Shown: positions 46,166 to 54,085 of the stretch, in pieces
How positions within the stretch are numbered: the stretch's first letter is position 1
How the letters are laid out: each line of letters opens with the position of its first letter
Origin: Enorma phocaeensis
GTDB taxonomy: Bacteria > Actinomycetota > Coriobacteriia > Coriobacteriales > Coriobacteriaceae
Assembly (NCBI RefSeq): GCF_900186505.1
Contig: NZ_LT891969.1
Location: forward strand, 532,853 to 596,852
Reading direction: 5' to 3'
DNA length: 64,000 nt
The notes under the pieces: generated by a model
Told to the model about the DNA's origin: nothing
The model's database searches: none
Seen by the model: the letters and a program-made list of their open reading frames with translations, nothing else
Translations under genes and position numbers: made by a program

Positions 46166-46741
46166 CTAGCCAAGGAACGCTTTGAGACCGATCAAGATGA
46201 GCACGATACCACCCGCGACCTCTGAACGCGGACCGAAGTGCGCCCCGAGACGCCTGCCAATGAGGAGAACGACGCAGCAGCAAGCGAAGGTCGTGACACC
46301 GATAGCGGCACCATACAGGACGATGTTCGCCCCGGCGGCGGCAAGTGAAACGCCAACCACGAAGGCGTCTATCGACGTGGCGACCGCCTCAAGCATAATC
46401 GTCCCGTACGTGAGGCCCTGAGTTGGGCACTCCTCCGGCTCCCGCATCTCGCGAATAGCCTCGATGATCATCTTGCCGCCCACAAAAGCGAGAATCGAGA
46501 GGGAAACGATGCCCGCATAAGCTTCGATGAGCGGAGCGATGAGCGTTCCGCCGAAGAACCCTAAGATGGGCATGGCCATCTGGAAGACAGCGAACGCTAT
46601 GGGCATGGCAAGTTTCTTGGAAGCCGGCATGTCAGGCTCGCACAGTGAGTTGGAAAGCGTCACCGCCATGGCATCCATAGCGAGTGCGACTCCCAGAAGC
46701 AGGCTCTGAATAAGGTCAGCGCCAGTAAAAGAGAGATTCAT
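46166..46741 (-). CDS. mntP: Manganese efflux pump MntP
   Basis: 191 residues with six predicted membrane helices. The paired motifs are LGVALAMDAMAVTLSNSL and MLEAVATSIDAFVVGVSLA, with the buried Asp residues that define the two repeats of MntP; GFFGG and a GGKMIIEA segment are also kept. The protein exports Mn(II). The 116-bp upstream gap is too short for a full yybP-ykoY riboswitch and shows none. It is convergent with the orphan gene. Confidence 0.92.
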   Translation of the reverse strand: MNLSFTGADLIQSLLLGVALAMDAMAVTLSNSLCEPDMPASKKLAMPIAFAVFQMAMPILGFFGGTLIAPLIEAYAGIVSLSILAFVGGKMIIEAIREMREPEECPTQGLTYGTIMLEAVATSIDAFVVGVSLAAAGANIVLYGAAIGVTTFACCCVVLLIGRRLGAHFGPRSEVAGGIVLILIGLKAFLG

Positions 46742-46857
46742 ATGCAGAGTTTCCTCCCCGAGTCCTTACGATGGGCCTGGGTACCCCGAAAGAGATATCA
46801 GCTCGTATAGAGTTGTCAGGTCGTCTACGAGGACGGCCGCCCTCTAGGGGCCCGCCA

Positions 46858-48012
46858 TCATGGCTGAGGAGGATTGCAGAACAGACGCAATGCCTGGTCG
46901 AGGCTATCGGTTACAGCAAGCGGATCGTCTAGTCCGGCATAGATCCGCAGATAAGCCTGGTTGCCCGCCTTGATGCAAGTAACCGCGCTCATCGGTCGCC
47001 CATCTGCGACGTTCGGGCGAATTCCATCATAGAGTTCGATCAGGCGACGAGCCCTTCCCTCACACGAAGCGATCGGCGCGCCGGTCAGGCAGAAATCGAC
47101 CACAGGGCCAAAACCATGCTCGAGCGTAACGGTGGCGACAGCATGGTCGGAATGAGATGCGAGACCCGGATACCAGACATATCCTATACAGGGATGGCAG
47201 CTTAGATACGCAGCGATCGCGCGCGCTGAGTCCATCCGCTGCTGCATGGCTGCCGGGAGCGTGGCAAGGACGCTGGCGATGCGCGAGAGCTCGTCTTCGC
47301 CAAGCTGCATTGCACTTGTTGGATCTTCTGCCGGATCTCCCAAGCGAAATGCAAACAGACGATAGGCGTCCTCTGCCTCGGTATGGACGACGCGCCTGCG
47401 GCCTCGTCCGGAAACAGCAGGGGCGAGGCATACCGCATAGGTCTTCTCGAGGGTCGCTGAAGAGCAGCACGCGCCACCGCCGCCGACCGCCTCGAGGCAA
47501 ATCTGGGCTCCCAAAGCCAGCGGCTTGCACGCAAACGACGTAGCTCGGGAGCAATCAACGATGAGGAGCGCCCCCACAGAGCGAGCGGCGCGCGAGAGAG
47601 CGCGTATATCGGGCACGGGAACGCCAGGAGCTCCGAGCATGTCCACGAACCAGAACAGTCGGGCGGAGCTCAAACCAGAGCCAAACGCATACGATGCCGG
47701 AGAGCCTTCTTTTGCAAGACCATCATCGCTGCAGGTAGAGAAACGAGCGAGATAATCTGGGTCGCCCCATCCAGATTGGGCGAGAAACGCCTCGGGAGCG
47801 GAGTCGTCGACGACGGAAACGCTCCCCCACTTGAGCGCATCGGGAACAGAGCCCTCGCAAGCCGCTGTGAAAGCGACGAGATGGTCCTCGGGCCCGATGA
47901 TCCCAAGCTTGGCGAGAAGATCGAGGGGACACATCGCACGCACCAGCCAAGCCGCGCGAGCTCCGTGCGCACGCGCGATCTGCCCGGCAAGCTCAGCCTG
48001 TCGAGAAGCCAT
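46858..48012 (-). CDS. Cys/Met-metabolism PLP-fold protein lacking the usual catalytic lysine
   Basis: 384 residues. The fold is recognisable as the cystathionine gamma-synthase family. Residues near 152 read LLIVDCSRATSFACKPLALGAQICLEAV, aligning with the VDNTF..P.LQ.PL.LGAD segment, and the C-terminus YLRIYAGLDDPLAVTDSLDQAL matches the usual end. However, where active members have S(A/C)TKY..GH, this protein has AVGGGGACCSS, with no Lys to bind PLP. The N-terminal Y.R...PT substrate loop is also missing. I infer a pseudoenzyme or a strongly diverged activity. AGAGGGG precedes the ATG. Neighbours (mntP, thrS) do not suggest a pathway. Confidence 0.7.
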   Translation of the reverse strand: MASRQAELAGQIARAHGARAAWLVRAMCPLDLLAKLGIIGPEDHLVAFTAACEGSVPDALKWGSVSVVDDSAPEAFLAQSGWGDPDYLARFSTCSDDGLAKEGSPASYAFGSGLSSARLFWFVDMLGAPGVPVPDIRALSRAARSVGALLIVDCSRATSFACKPLALGAQICLEAVGGGGACCSSATLEKTYAVCLAPAVSGRGRRRVVHTEAEDAYRLFAFRLGDPAEDPTSAMQLGEDELSRIASVLATLPAAMQQRMDSARAIAAYLSCHPCIGYVWYPGLASHSDHAVATVTLEHGFGPVVDFCLTGAPIASCEGRARRLIELYDGIRPNVADGRPMSAVTCIKAGNQAYLRIYAGLDDPLAVTDSLDQALRLFCNPPQP

Positions 48013-48123
48013 CTCGTTCCCCTCTCTCCCGTGAACTTTGAAGATTATACCGGTAACCGGTCCTCTCGTACGCTGATTTGTCGTGTCAACGCATCATTAC
48101 GGAAAGCATGAGCGTAAAGCGGC

Positions 48124-48159
48124 AAAAAAACTGGGGCGCGGCCCAGAACCGCACCCCAG
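48124..48159 (-). terminator. Terminator of thrS
   Basis: On the minus strand an 11-bp stem CTGGGGTGCGG / CCGCGCCCCAG with one G-U pair and a 7-base loop is followed by seven T, about 25 bp after the thrS stop. Confidence 0.9.
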
Positions 48160-48182
48160 TCCAGAAATCGTTGGAACGCTGC

Positions 48183-49943
48183 CTAACGGCGCTCGGCGAT
48201 CTCGGCCGTGACGTCGGCGATGAACTCGCCGAGGTCGCGCGTCACCGTCTCGTTGGAGCGGTCGCGCACCGAGATGTTGCCTGCCTCGACCTCCTTCTCG
48301 CCGATGATGAGCATGTACGGCGGGCGGTCGATGTTGCGCGCCTCGCGGATCTTGTAGCCGATCTTCTCGTCGCGCTCGTCGAGGAGCGCGCGGATGCCAG
48401 CCGCCTCAAGCTGCTCGGTCACGCTGCGCGCGTACTCGCGGCTCTTCTCGGAAACGGGAAGGACCTTGACCTGGCAGGGAGCGAGCCAGGTGGGGAACTT
48501 GCCCTCGAAGTGCTCGATGAGGATGCCGATGAAGCGCTCGATGGAGCCGAAGCACACGCGGTGCAGCATGATGGGGCGCTTCTTGGAGCCGTCGGCGTCC
48601 ACGTACTCCAGGTCGAAGTTCTGAGGCATCTGGAAGTCGAGCTGCACGGTGCCGCACTGCCAGGTGCGGCTCAGGCAGTCCTCCAGGTGGAAGTCGATCT
48701 TGGGGCCGTAGAAGGCGCCGTCGCCCTCGTTAATGACGTAGTCCTTGCCCAAGCGCTCGAGTGCCTCCTTGAGGCCGGCCTCAGCGCGCTCCCAGTCCTC
48801 GTCGGAGCCCATGGAGTCCTCGGGGCGCGTGGAGAGCTCGAGATGGTAGGTGAAGCCGAACTTCTGGTACACGGAGTCGATGAGGTTCACCACGCCCACG
48901 ATCTCGTCGGTGAGCTGCTCCGGCGTCACGAACAGGTGCGCGTCGTCCTGGTTGAAGCAGCGCACGCGGAAGAGGCCGTGGAGCGCGCCGCGCATCTCGT
49001 GGCGGTGCACGAGGCCGATCTCGCCGGCGCGGATGGGCAGCTCGCGGTAGCTGTGCGGGCGGCTCTTGTACACGAGCACGCCGCCCGGGCAGTTCATGGG
49101 CTTGATGCAGTACTCCTCGTCATCGATCACGGTGGAGTACATGTTGTCCTTGTAGTGGTCCCAGTGGCCCGAGGTCTCCCACAGGTGCTTGCTCATGATC
49201 TGCGGCGTGGAGATCTCCACATAGCCCGCCTTATGGTGGATCTCGCGCCAGTAGCTCAAGAGCTCGTTTTTGAGGATCATGCCGTTGGGCAGGAAGAACG
49301 GGAAGCCCGGAGCCTCGTCGCGCATCATGAAAAGATCCATCTCGCGCCCGATCTTGCGGTGGTCGCGGCGCTTGGCCTCCTCGAGCATCTTGAGATGCTG
49401 CTCGAGCTCGTCCTTCGTGGCGAACGCGGTGCCGTTCACGCGCGTGAGCATCTTGTTCGAGCTATCGGCCTTCCAGTAGGCACCGGACACGCCCGTGAGC
49501 TTGAAGGCCTTGAGCGCCTTGGTGTAGGTGAGATGCGGGCCCACGCACATGTCGATGTACTCGCCCTGCTGGTAGAAGGTGATGCGGGCATCCTCAGGCA
49601 GGTCGCCGATGTGCTCGACCTTGTACTTCTCGCCCCGCTCCTCCATAAGGGCGATGGCCTCGGCGCGCGGCAGCTCGAACACGGAGAACTTGAGGTTCTC
49701 CTTCACGATACGGCGCATCTCGTCCTCGATGGCGGGCAGGTCGTCCTCGGAGAGGGTCATATCGCCCAGGTCGACATCGTAGTAGAAGCCGTTGTCGGTA
49801 GCGGGGCCGTAGGCGAAGTCCGCCTCGGGATACAGGCGCTTGATGGCTTGCGCCATGATGTGGGCGGCGCTGTGGCGCACGACGTGCGTGACCTCCTCGG
49901 CCGGGCACTCGTCGATGTGGCCGTCGTTGTATAGAACCTTCAT
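48183..49943 (-). CDS. thrS: Threonyl-tRNA synthetase without TGS domain
   Basis: 586 residues, about 55-60 shorter than typical bacterial ThrRS. After a short lead (MKVLYNDGHIDECPAEEVTHVV) it goes straight into the editing domain RHSAAHIMAQAIKRLYP. The editing motifs (HxxxH and the later CVGPHL), the class II core (MNCPGG, RCFNQDDAHLFV, HRVCFGSIERFIGILIEH) and the anticodon-binding domain are complete. The N-terminal TGS domain is missing. GAGGAG precedes the ATG, and no TGS-like frame lies upstream. The leader carries a large hairpin and a terminator-like hairpin. Confidence 0.96.
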   Translation of the reverse strand: MKVLYNDGHIDECPAEEVTHVVRHSAAHIMAQAIKRLYPEADFAYGPATDNGFYYDVDLGDMTLSEDDLPAIEDEMRRIVKENLKFSVFELPRAEAIALMEERGEKYKVEHIGDLPEDARITFYQQGEYIDMCVGPHLTYTKALKAFKLTGVSGAYWKADSSNKMLTRVNGTAFATKDELEQHLKMLEEAKRRDHRKIGREMDLFMMRDEAPGFPFFLPNGMILKNELLSYWREIHHKAGYVEISTPQIMSKHLWETSGHWDHYKDNMYSTVIDDEEYCIKPMNCPGGVLVYKSRPHSYRELPIRAGEIGLVHRHEMRGALHGLFRVRCFNQDDAHLFVTPEQLTDEIVGVVNLIDSVYQKFGFTYHLELSTRPEDSMGSDEDWERAEAGLKEALERLGKDYVINEGDGAFYGPKIDFHLEDCLSRTWQCGTVQLDFQMPQNFDLEYVDADGSKKRPIMLHRVCFGSIERFIGILIEHFEGKFPTWLAPCQVKVLPVSEKSREYARSVTEQLEAAGIRALLDERDEKIGYKIREARNIDRPPYMLIIGEKEVEAGNISVRDRSNETVTRDLGEFIADVTAEIAERR

Positions 49944-49990
49944 GGACTGCTCCTCAAATATGAAGGCGGCACTAGGCCGCAGCTTACAGC

Positions 49991-50070
49991 AAAAGCGCCC
50001 GAGCCCTCACGGGATCGAGCGCATGCGGCGCCTGCCCACGGCCGAAGGGCCGCCGGGAGGGACAGGCGCC
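49991..50070 (-). promoter_or_regulatory. thrS leader: large hairpin followed by a terminator-like hairpin
   Basis: In transcript order, GGCGCCTG and CAGGCGCC (outer arms of 50070-50027) enclose CGGCC-CTTC-GGCCG. Next, GCGCTCGA and its partner enclose CCC-GTGA-GGG (50022-49995, one mismatch), followed by TTTT. This layout suggests transcription attenuation of thrS. I find no T-box consensus, so the signal sensed is unknown. Confidence 0.5.
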
Positions 50071-50131
50071 TAGATAGTCTCGGTTCGCTTGCCGATGAAT
50101 TGTAGACGGCGCATAGTCGAACCACTCCTCG

Positions 50132-50563
50132 TTACTGGATGTGCGTACGGCAATACGGGCACACCTTCCAGTGCGCGTCGAGCGGGCGATGACAGCCGGG
50201 GCAAACGTTGCGCACCTGCGTGTTGCACACGGGGCAGACGATGAAGTCCTTCTCGATCGGGCCGCCGCAGTTCGGGCAGCTTCCATACTGGGCAAGCTGA
50301 CGCTCGCGCAGGGCGACATCGAGCTCCTGCTCCTCGCGATCGGTGAGGTACGAGCTCGGACGCAGCACGTTATAGGCGATGAGCCCGACGAACGGCAGCA
50401 GCGCGAGCAGGCCCCAAGCCCAGAAGAACTGCGAGCCACGACGCCGCGCGTCGATGAACACGTAAACGACCGAGAGGACGTAGAGCGCGGCGATGAATGC
50501 GATGAAGAGGTAGATGGCAAACATGAGCTGCGGAGACATGAGCTCCTGGATGTACTGCATCAT
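50132..50563 (-). CDS. Small membrane protein with two zinc ribbons
   Basis: 143 residues. Two membrane helices (about residues 8-33 and 45-65) carry a PLDc_N-like pattern (YVFIDARRRGSQFFWAWGLLALLPFVGLIAYNVLRPSSYL). After a charged helix (TDREEQELDVALRERQLAQYG) come two Cys4 ribbons: CPNCGGPIEKDFIVCPVCNT and CPGCHRPLDAHWKVCPYCRT. Double zinc-ribbon membrane proteins of this kind are common in Actinobacteria, with no established role. An upstream GGAAAGG lies 12 bases before the first ATG; the second adjacent ATG is equally possible. Confidence 0.75.
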   Translation of the reverse strand: MMQYIQELMSPQLMFAIYLFIAFIAALYVLSVVYVFIDARRRGSQFFWAWGLLALLPFVGLIAYNVLRPSSYLTDREEQELDVALRERQLAQYGSCPNCGGPIEKDFIVCPVCNTQVRNVCPGCHRPLDAHWKVCPYCRTHIQ

Positions 50564-50826
50564 ACGGCATCGATACCTTTCCAGTCTCCGTATGCGAATC
50601 AAAGCTAAACCAGTTCGGTATTGTATACCGTCGATGCCCCAACGCCAAAGACGACTTGCATAAAACCTGCTTGTGGCCGGCACGTCCATATTCCCGGCAC
50701 ACCTCATCGCTGCCCGATTGCCTCCCTGCCCGGCAGAAGATGAACGAGACCGAACGCGGCGAACGCAGGCGGGCATGGTAAGGTTGAGCAGGCAAACGGA
50801 CAGCCAGTTGTTTGAGAGGGGACACT

Positions 50827-51663
50827 ATGCTCGCAGACTTCCATGTGCATTCGGAGTTCAGCGATGACTCGACCTACCCTGTGACAGACGTCTGTCGCGA
50901 TGCCATCAAGCGCAATCTCGAAGAGATCTGCTTCACGGACCACGTCGACTACGGCGTCAAGCCAGACAGCGATCACCCCGAGCTCGCCCACCTGATCGAT
51001 GGGGTCCCCAGTATCAACGTCGACTATGACCGCTACTTCCCTACCGTCGAAGCGGCGCGCGAGAAGTTCGCAGACGACCTCACGGTTCGGTGCGGACTCG
51101 AGCTCGGCGTGCAGACGCACACCATCGAACGCTACGAGCGGCTACTGGACCGCTGGGGGGATCATCTTGACTTCGCCATCCTCTCTATCCATCAGGTAGG
51201 CGACCAGGAGTTCTGGGACGGCTCGTTCCAGGAAGGGCGCACGCAGGAAGCGTACAACGAAGCCTACTACCAGGAGCTCTTGGCGGTAGTCGAACGGTTC
51301 CATGGATACTCGATCCTAGGCCACCTCGACCTCATCAAGCGCTACGACCCGGCGGGCATCTACCCCTTCGAGAAGACGCGCGACATCACGGCCGCGATCT
51401 TGGAGCGCATCATCGCGGATGGAAAGGGGATCGAGGTCAACACCTCGTCGTTCCGCTACGGCCTACCCGACCTGCAACCCTGCACCGAGATCCTCGAGCT
51501 CTATCGCGACCTCGGCGGCACGATCGTAACCATAGGAAGCGATTCGCACGAGCCCGACCACCTAGGGTCCTATATCGCCTACGTGCAGCGGCGCCTCTCG
51601 GCCCTTGACTTCAAGGCCTTCTGCACCTTCGAAGGCAAGGAGCCCCACTTCCACGAGCTCTAG
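50827..51663 (+). CDS. hisK: PHP-domain histidinol-phosphatase (HisJ/HisK type)
   Basis: 278 residues; GAGAGGGG lies before the ATG. PHP metal motifs: FHVHSEFSDDS near residue 5, CFTDHVD, GLELGVQ, SIHQV, LGHLDLIKRY and GSDSHEPDHLG. This pattern matches HisJ/HisK histidinol-phosphate phosphatases, which cut L-histidinol phosphate in histidine synthesis. No other his genes are close, so another small phosphate ester as substrate is possible. The TAG stop overlaps the folC stop, since both share CTAG on opposite strands. Confidence 0.85.
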   Translation: MLADFHVHSEFSDDSTYPVTDVCRDAIKRNLEEICFTDHVDYGVKPDSDHPELAHLIDGVPSINVDYDRYFPTVEAAREKFADDLTVRCGLELGVQTHTIERYERLLDRWGDHLDFAILSIHQVGDQEFWDGSFQEGRTQEAYNEAYYQELLAVVERFHGYSILGHLDLIKRYDPAGIYPFEKTRDITAAILERIIADGKGIEVNTSSFRYGLPDLQPCTEILELYRDLGGTIVTIGSDSHEPDHLGSYIAYVQRRLSALDFKAFCTFEGKEPHFHEL

Positions 51664-53036
51664 CGGGCAAAAAGCCCAGCGACCTCGCCCGCGAGCGTGA
51701 TGGTCCCCGCGACAGCCAGCGGCAACCCTTCTTCCGTCGCGAAGGACAGCGCATCCGCTACCGAAGCGAACGACGCCATGAGATCGCTCGCAGGCCGTCC
51801 CTCGCGCTCGAGCTCCTCGCTCACGGTACAAACGAGGTCTTCAGCGGTAAGCGTGCGAGGCGAGGTCGTCTGGCACACGATGATGCGAGGGAACTCCGGC
51901 ACCAGCGCGCGTGCGATCCCCTGCGAATCCTTATCGGCGAGCGTCGCAAAGAGCAGCACCGGGCGAAGATCCCGAGTGGGTACGATCTGGGCGACCGACG
52001 AGATGAACGTCTCGCATGACTGGGGGTTATGGCAAGCATCGATCAGCACGAGCGGGTCGGTTCGCACGATGTCGAAACGCCCCGGGGTGGGACATGCGGC
52101 AAGGCTCGACTCAAGGGCCACAGCGTCTAGCGAACGCTCGAGATAGCATTCAGCAAGCGCCGCCGCGCAAGCGATGTTTTGCGCTTGATAGGAAGGCTTG
52201 GGGATAGAGATCTCATAGGTGCCGCGCGGAGCGGGGCACCTTAAGGTGAGCGAGCCGCCCAAGCGGTCCGGCTCGCGGACGATCTCGTGCGTTACGACGA
52301 ACGGTTCGATGCCGCACGCTCGGCAGCGCTCATCCATGACGGGCTGGACTTCTGGATCATGCGTTCCCTCCCCCAACACGCAGAATCGTCCGGGTTGGAT
52401 GACGGCAGCCTTCTCCGCCGCGATCTCGGCGAGCGTGTCACCTAAGATCCTCGTATGGTCGAGGCCTATGCCCGTCACCGCGACGACCACAGGGTGCGTG
52501 GCACTCGTAGCGTCCCAGCGCCCGCCCATACCAACCTCGAGCACGGCCACGTCGACACCGGCCTCGGCAAACACCACGAGCGCGGCAACGGTCAAAAGGT
52601 CGAACGGCGTTATGGTGTAGAGCCCCTCGCCCGATTTCGTCCGGCGGGCGTTCACGCGCCTGCCTGCCTCAACCGCCGCGGAGACGCCATGCGCGAACGC
52701 GGCATCGGAGATGACGCGCCCGTCGACCTCCATGCGCTCGGGATATCGCACGAGGTGGGGCGAGGTGTAAAGCGCCGTGCGCAGCCCCTCCCCGCGCAAG
52801 ATCGCAGCGCAGAAGCGCACCGTCGAGCTTTTTCCATTCGTACCCGCCACCTGTATCACGTCGAAGTGCTCATCGGGTCGCTCGAGCTCGTCAAGCATAT
52901 CGATAACGGTCTCGAGCAGGGGGCCCGCATCGCCAGATATGACTCCCGTATCCGCAGCGAGTCGAACCGCCTCGTCGAAGGGCAGCTCGGAAAACTCAAA
53001 GGGAACCGTGTAAGCGCTTGCATGGTAGCAGCTCAT
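51660..53036 (-). CDS. folC: Folylpolyglutamate synthase / dihydrofolate synthase
   Basis: 458 residues; GAGAGG precedes the ATG. Mur-ligase-like: VIQVAGTNGKSSTVRF P-loop near residue 62, LYTSPHLVRYPERMEVDG, VLEVGMGGRWDATS and GLDHTRILGDTLAEIAAEKAAVIQ. The C-terminal ligase domain has LIDACHNPQS. It adds glutamates to folates and supports the one-carbon block at 55-61 kb. Just upstream, ACGGCAT-GAA-ATGCCGT (53094-53110) forms a small palindrome in the shared space with the mscS remnant. Confidence 0.94.
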   Translation of the reverse strand: MSCYHASAYTVPFEFSELPFDEAVRLAADTGVISGDAGPLLETVIDMLDELERPDEHFDVIQVAGTNGKSSTVRFCAAILRGEGLRTALYTSPHLVRYPERMEVDGRVISDAAFAHGVSAAVEAGRRVNARRTKSGEGLYTITPFDLLTVAALVVFAEAGVDVAVLEVGMGGRWDATSATHPVVVAVTGIGLDHTRILGDTLAEIAAEKAAVIQPGRFCVLGEGTHDPEVQPVMDERCRACGIEPFVVTHEIVREPDRLGGSLTLRCPAPRGTYEISIPKPSYQAQNIACAAALAECYLERSLDAVALESSLAACPTPGRFDIVRTDPLVLIDACHNPQSCETFISSVAQIVPTRDLRPVLLFATLADKDSQGIARALVPEFPRIIVCQTTSPRTLTAEDLVCTVSEELEREGRPASDLMASFASVADALSFATEEGLPLAVAGTITLAGEVAGLFAR

Positions 53037-53146
53037 AGCGACCTCTCTTCCTGATGGGCGCAGGCACGCATGACGACAACCGTCGATAGTAGCACGGCAT
53101 GAAATGCCGTACGGAACGCATGGGTTAGCGCGTATAGCTTGCACAT

Positions 53147-53716
53147 ATGTTCCGCGTAGGCGACACCATCTCGGTGGGAAGCAACACCGGCACCGTCATG
53201 GAGATCGGCATCCGCACGACCAAGATCAACGACGGCAGCGGCAATGTCATCGTGCTGCGCAACAGCGCCATCTCCAACGTGACCAACCGCACGAAGCTCG
53301 ATTCGTTCGCGAATGTCGACGTGAACGTGACCGTCGGCGAGGACCTGCCCTACATCGAGAACATGCTCAAGCGCGAGCTGCCCGTTATCGCAGAGCGTCA
53401 GCCCATGATCCTCGATGGTCCGTTCTATCGCGGCGTGGTCAATCTCACCGAAACGACGATGACGCTGCGCGTCGTCGCGCGCTGCTCCGAGAAGAACCGC
53501 GCTGCGCTCGAGCGCAATCTCAAACGTGAGATGCGCATCCTGTTCACGCGGCACAACATCTCCCCTTATCAGCTTCAATTCGAGCATGAAGATGAAGCCA
53601 AGCCGGACAAGGCCAAAGAGGCGGAGGACGCGCGCGAGCTTCAGGAAGCCGACAGCTTTGTCGAGAGCCAGGACGAGACCTTAAGCAAGCTCAAGGGCGA
53701 AAGCAACGAGGAGTAA
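53147..53716 (+). pseudogene. MscS-family mechanosensitive channel, 5'-truncated remnant
   Basis: 189 residues. The start, MFRVGDTISVGSNTGTVMEIGIRTTKINDGSGNVIVLRNSAISNVTNRT, is the beta-barrel part that follows the pore helix in MscS. The rest is the C-terminal cytoplasmic domain with a charged tail. All membrane helices are missing. The in-frame codon just upstream is TAG and there is no ribosome-binding site, so the coding part begins exactly where the membrane half should end. The 5' part was probably lost when the folC region was joined here. A soluble product cannot be excluded because the frame is intact. Confidence 0.7.
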
Positions 53717-53740
53717 TCCGAGCTTCTACACGCTCTTGCG

Positions 53741-53772
53741 GACGGCGGCTGCCTAGTGCGGCCGCCGTCTTC
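53741..53772 (+). terminator. Hairpin downstream of the mscS remnant
   Basis: GACGGCGGC (53741-53749) and GCCGCCGTC (53761-53769) form a perfect 9-bp stem, followed by TTCATG. The T-run is poor. Confidence 0.5.
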
Positions 53773-53800
53773 ATGTAGCGCGCTCTTGAGATTCACATGA

Positions 53801-53945
53801 CGAGTCGTATGTCGCATGATTATCGTATGTTTTATGCATAATAGAATATCTTATCGTAGTTATTCTTCGTTTGTTCTAACATTACTGCATGATATCTACG
53901 ACATGATTAACTATTTTGCTGATATATTACGATTCTATCTTGAGA
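53801..53945. repeat. Second AT-rich array with TCGTATG motifs
   Basis: The 369-bp gap between the mscS remnant and the LysR gene contains no gene. TCGTATG occurs at 53805 and 53823, TCGTAGT at 53854 (31 bases later), TCGCATG at 53812 and TCGTTTG at 53867. The segment TTCTAAC-ATT-A-CTGCAT followed by TACGA (53875-53901) parallels the tail of the array at 26189-26229. As at 26 kb, the flanking genes are convergent. From about 53950 to 54085 I see nothing further. Confidence 0.5.
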
Positions 53946-54085
53946 ATCGCTGATGTTCTGCGAGACCCCTCATCGGTATGAGTCGCACTGGCGATTGCCA
54001 TGCCTCCGGTTGCGGCCCCCTCGCGCTCAACGAAGGTCGTTCACGTCTCAACCTTTTTGAGCGGATGCATGTCGACCCAATTTCC

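Noticed and set aside
46742..46857. yybP-ykoY manganese riboswitch upstream of mntP
   Set aside because: The gap is about 116 bp and lacks the conserved loop sequences of that riboswitch.
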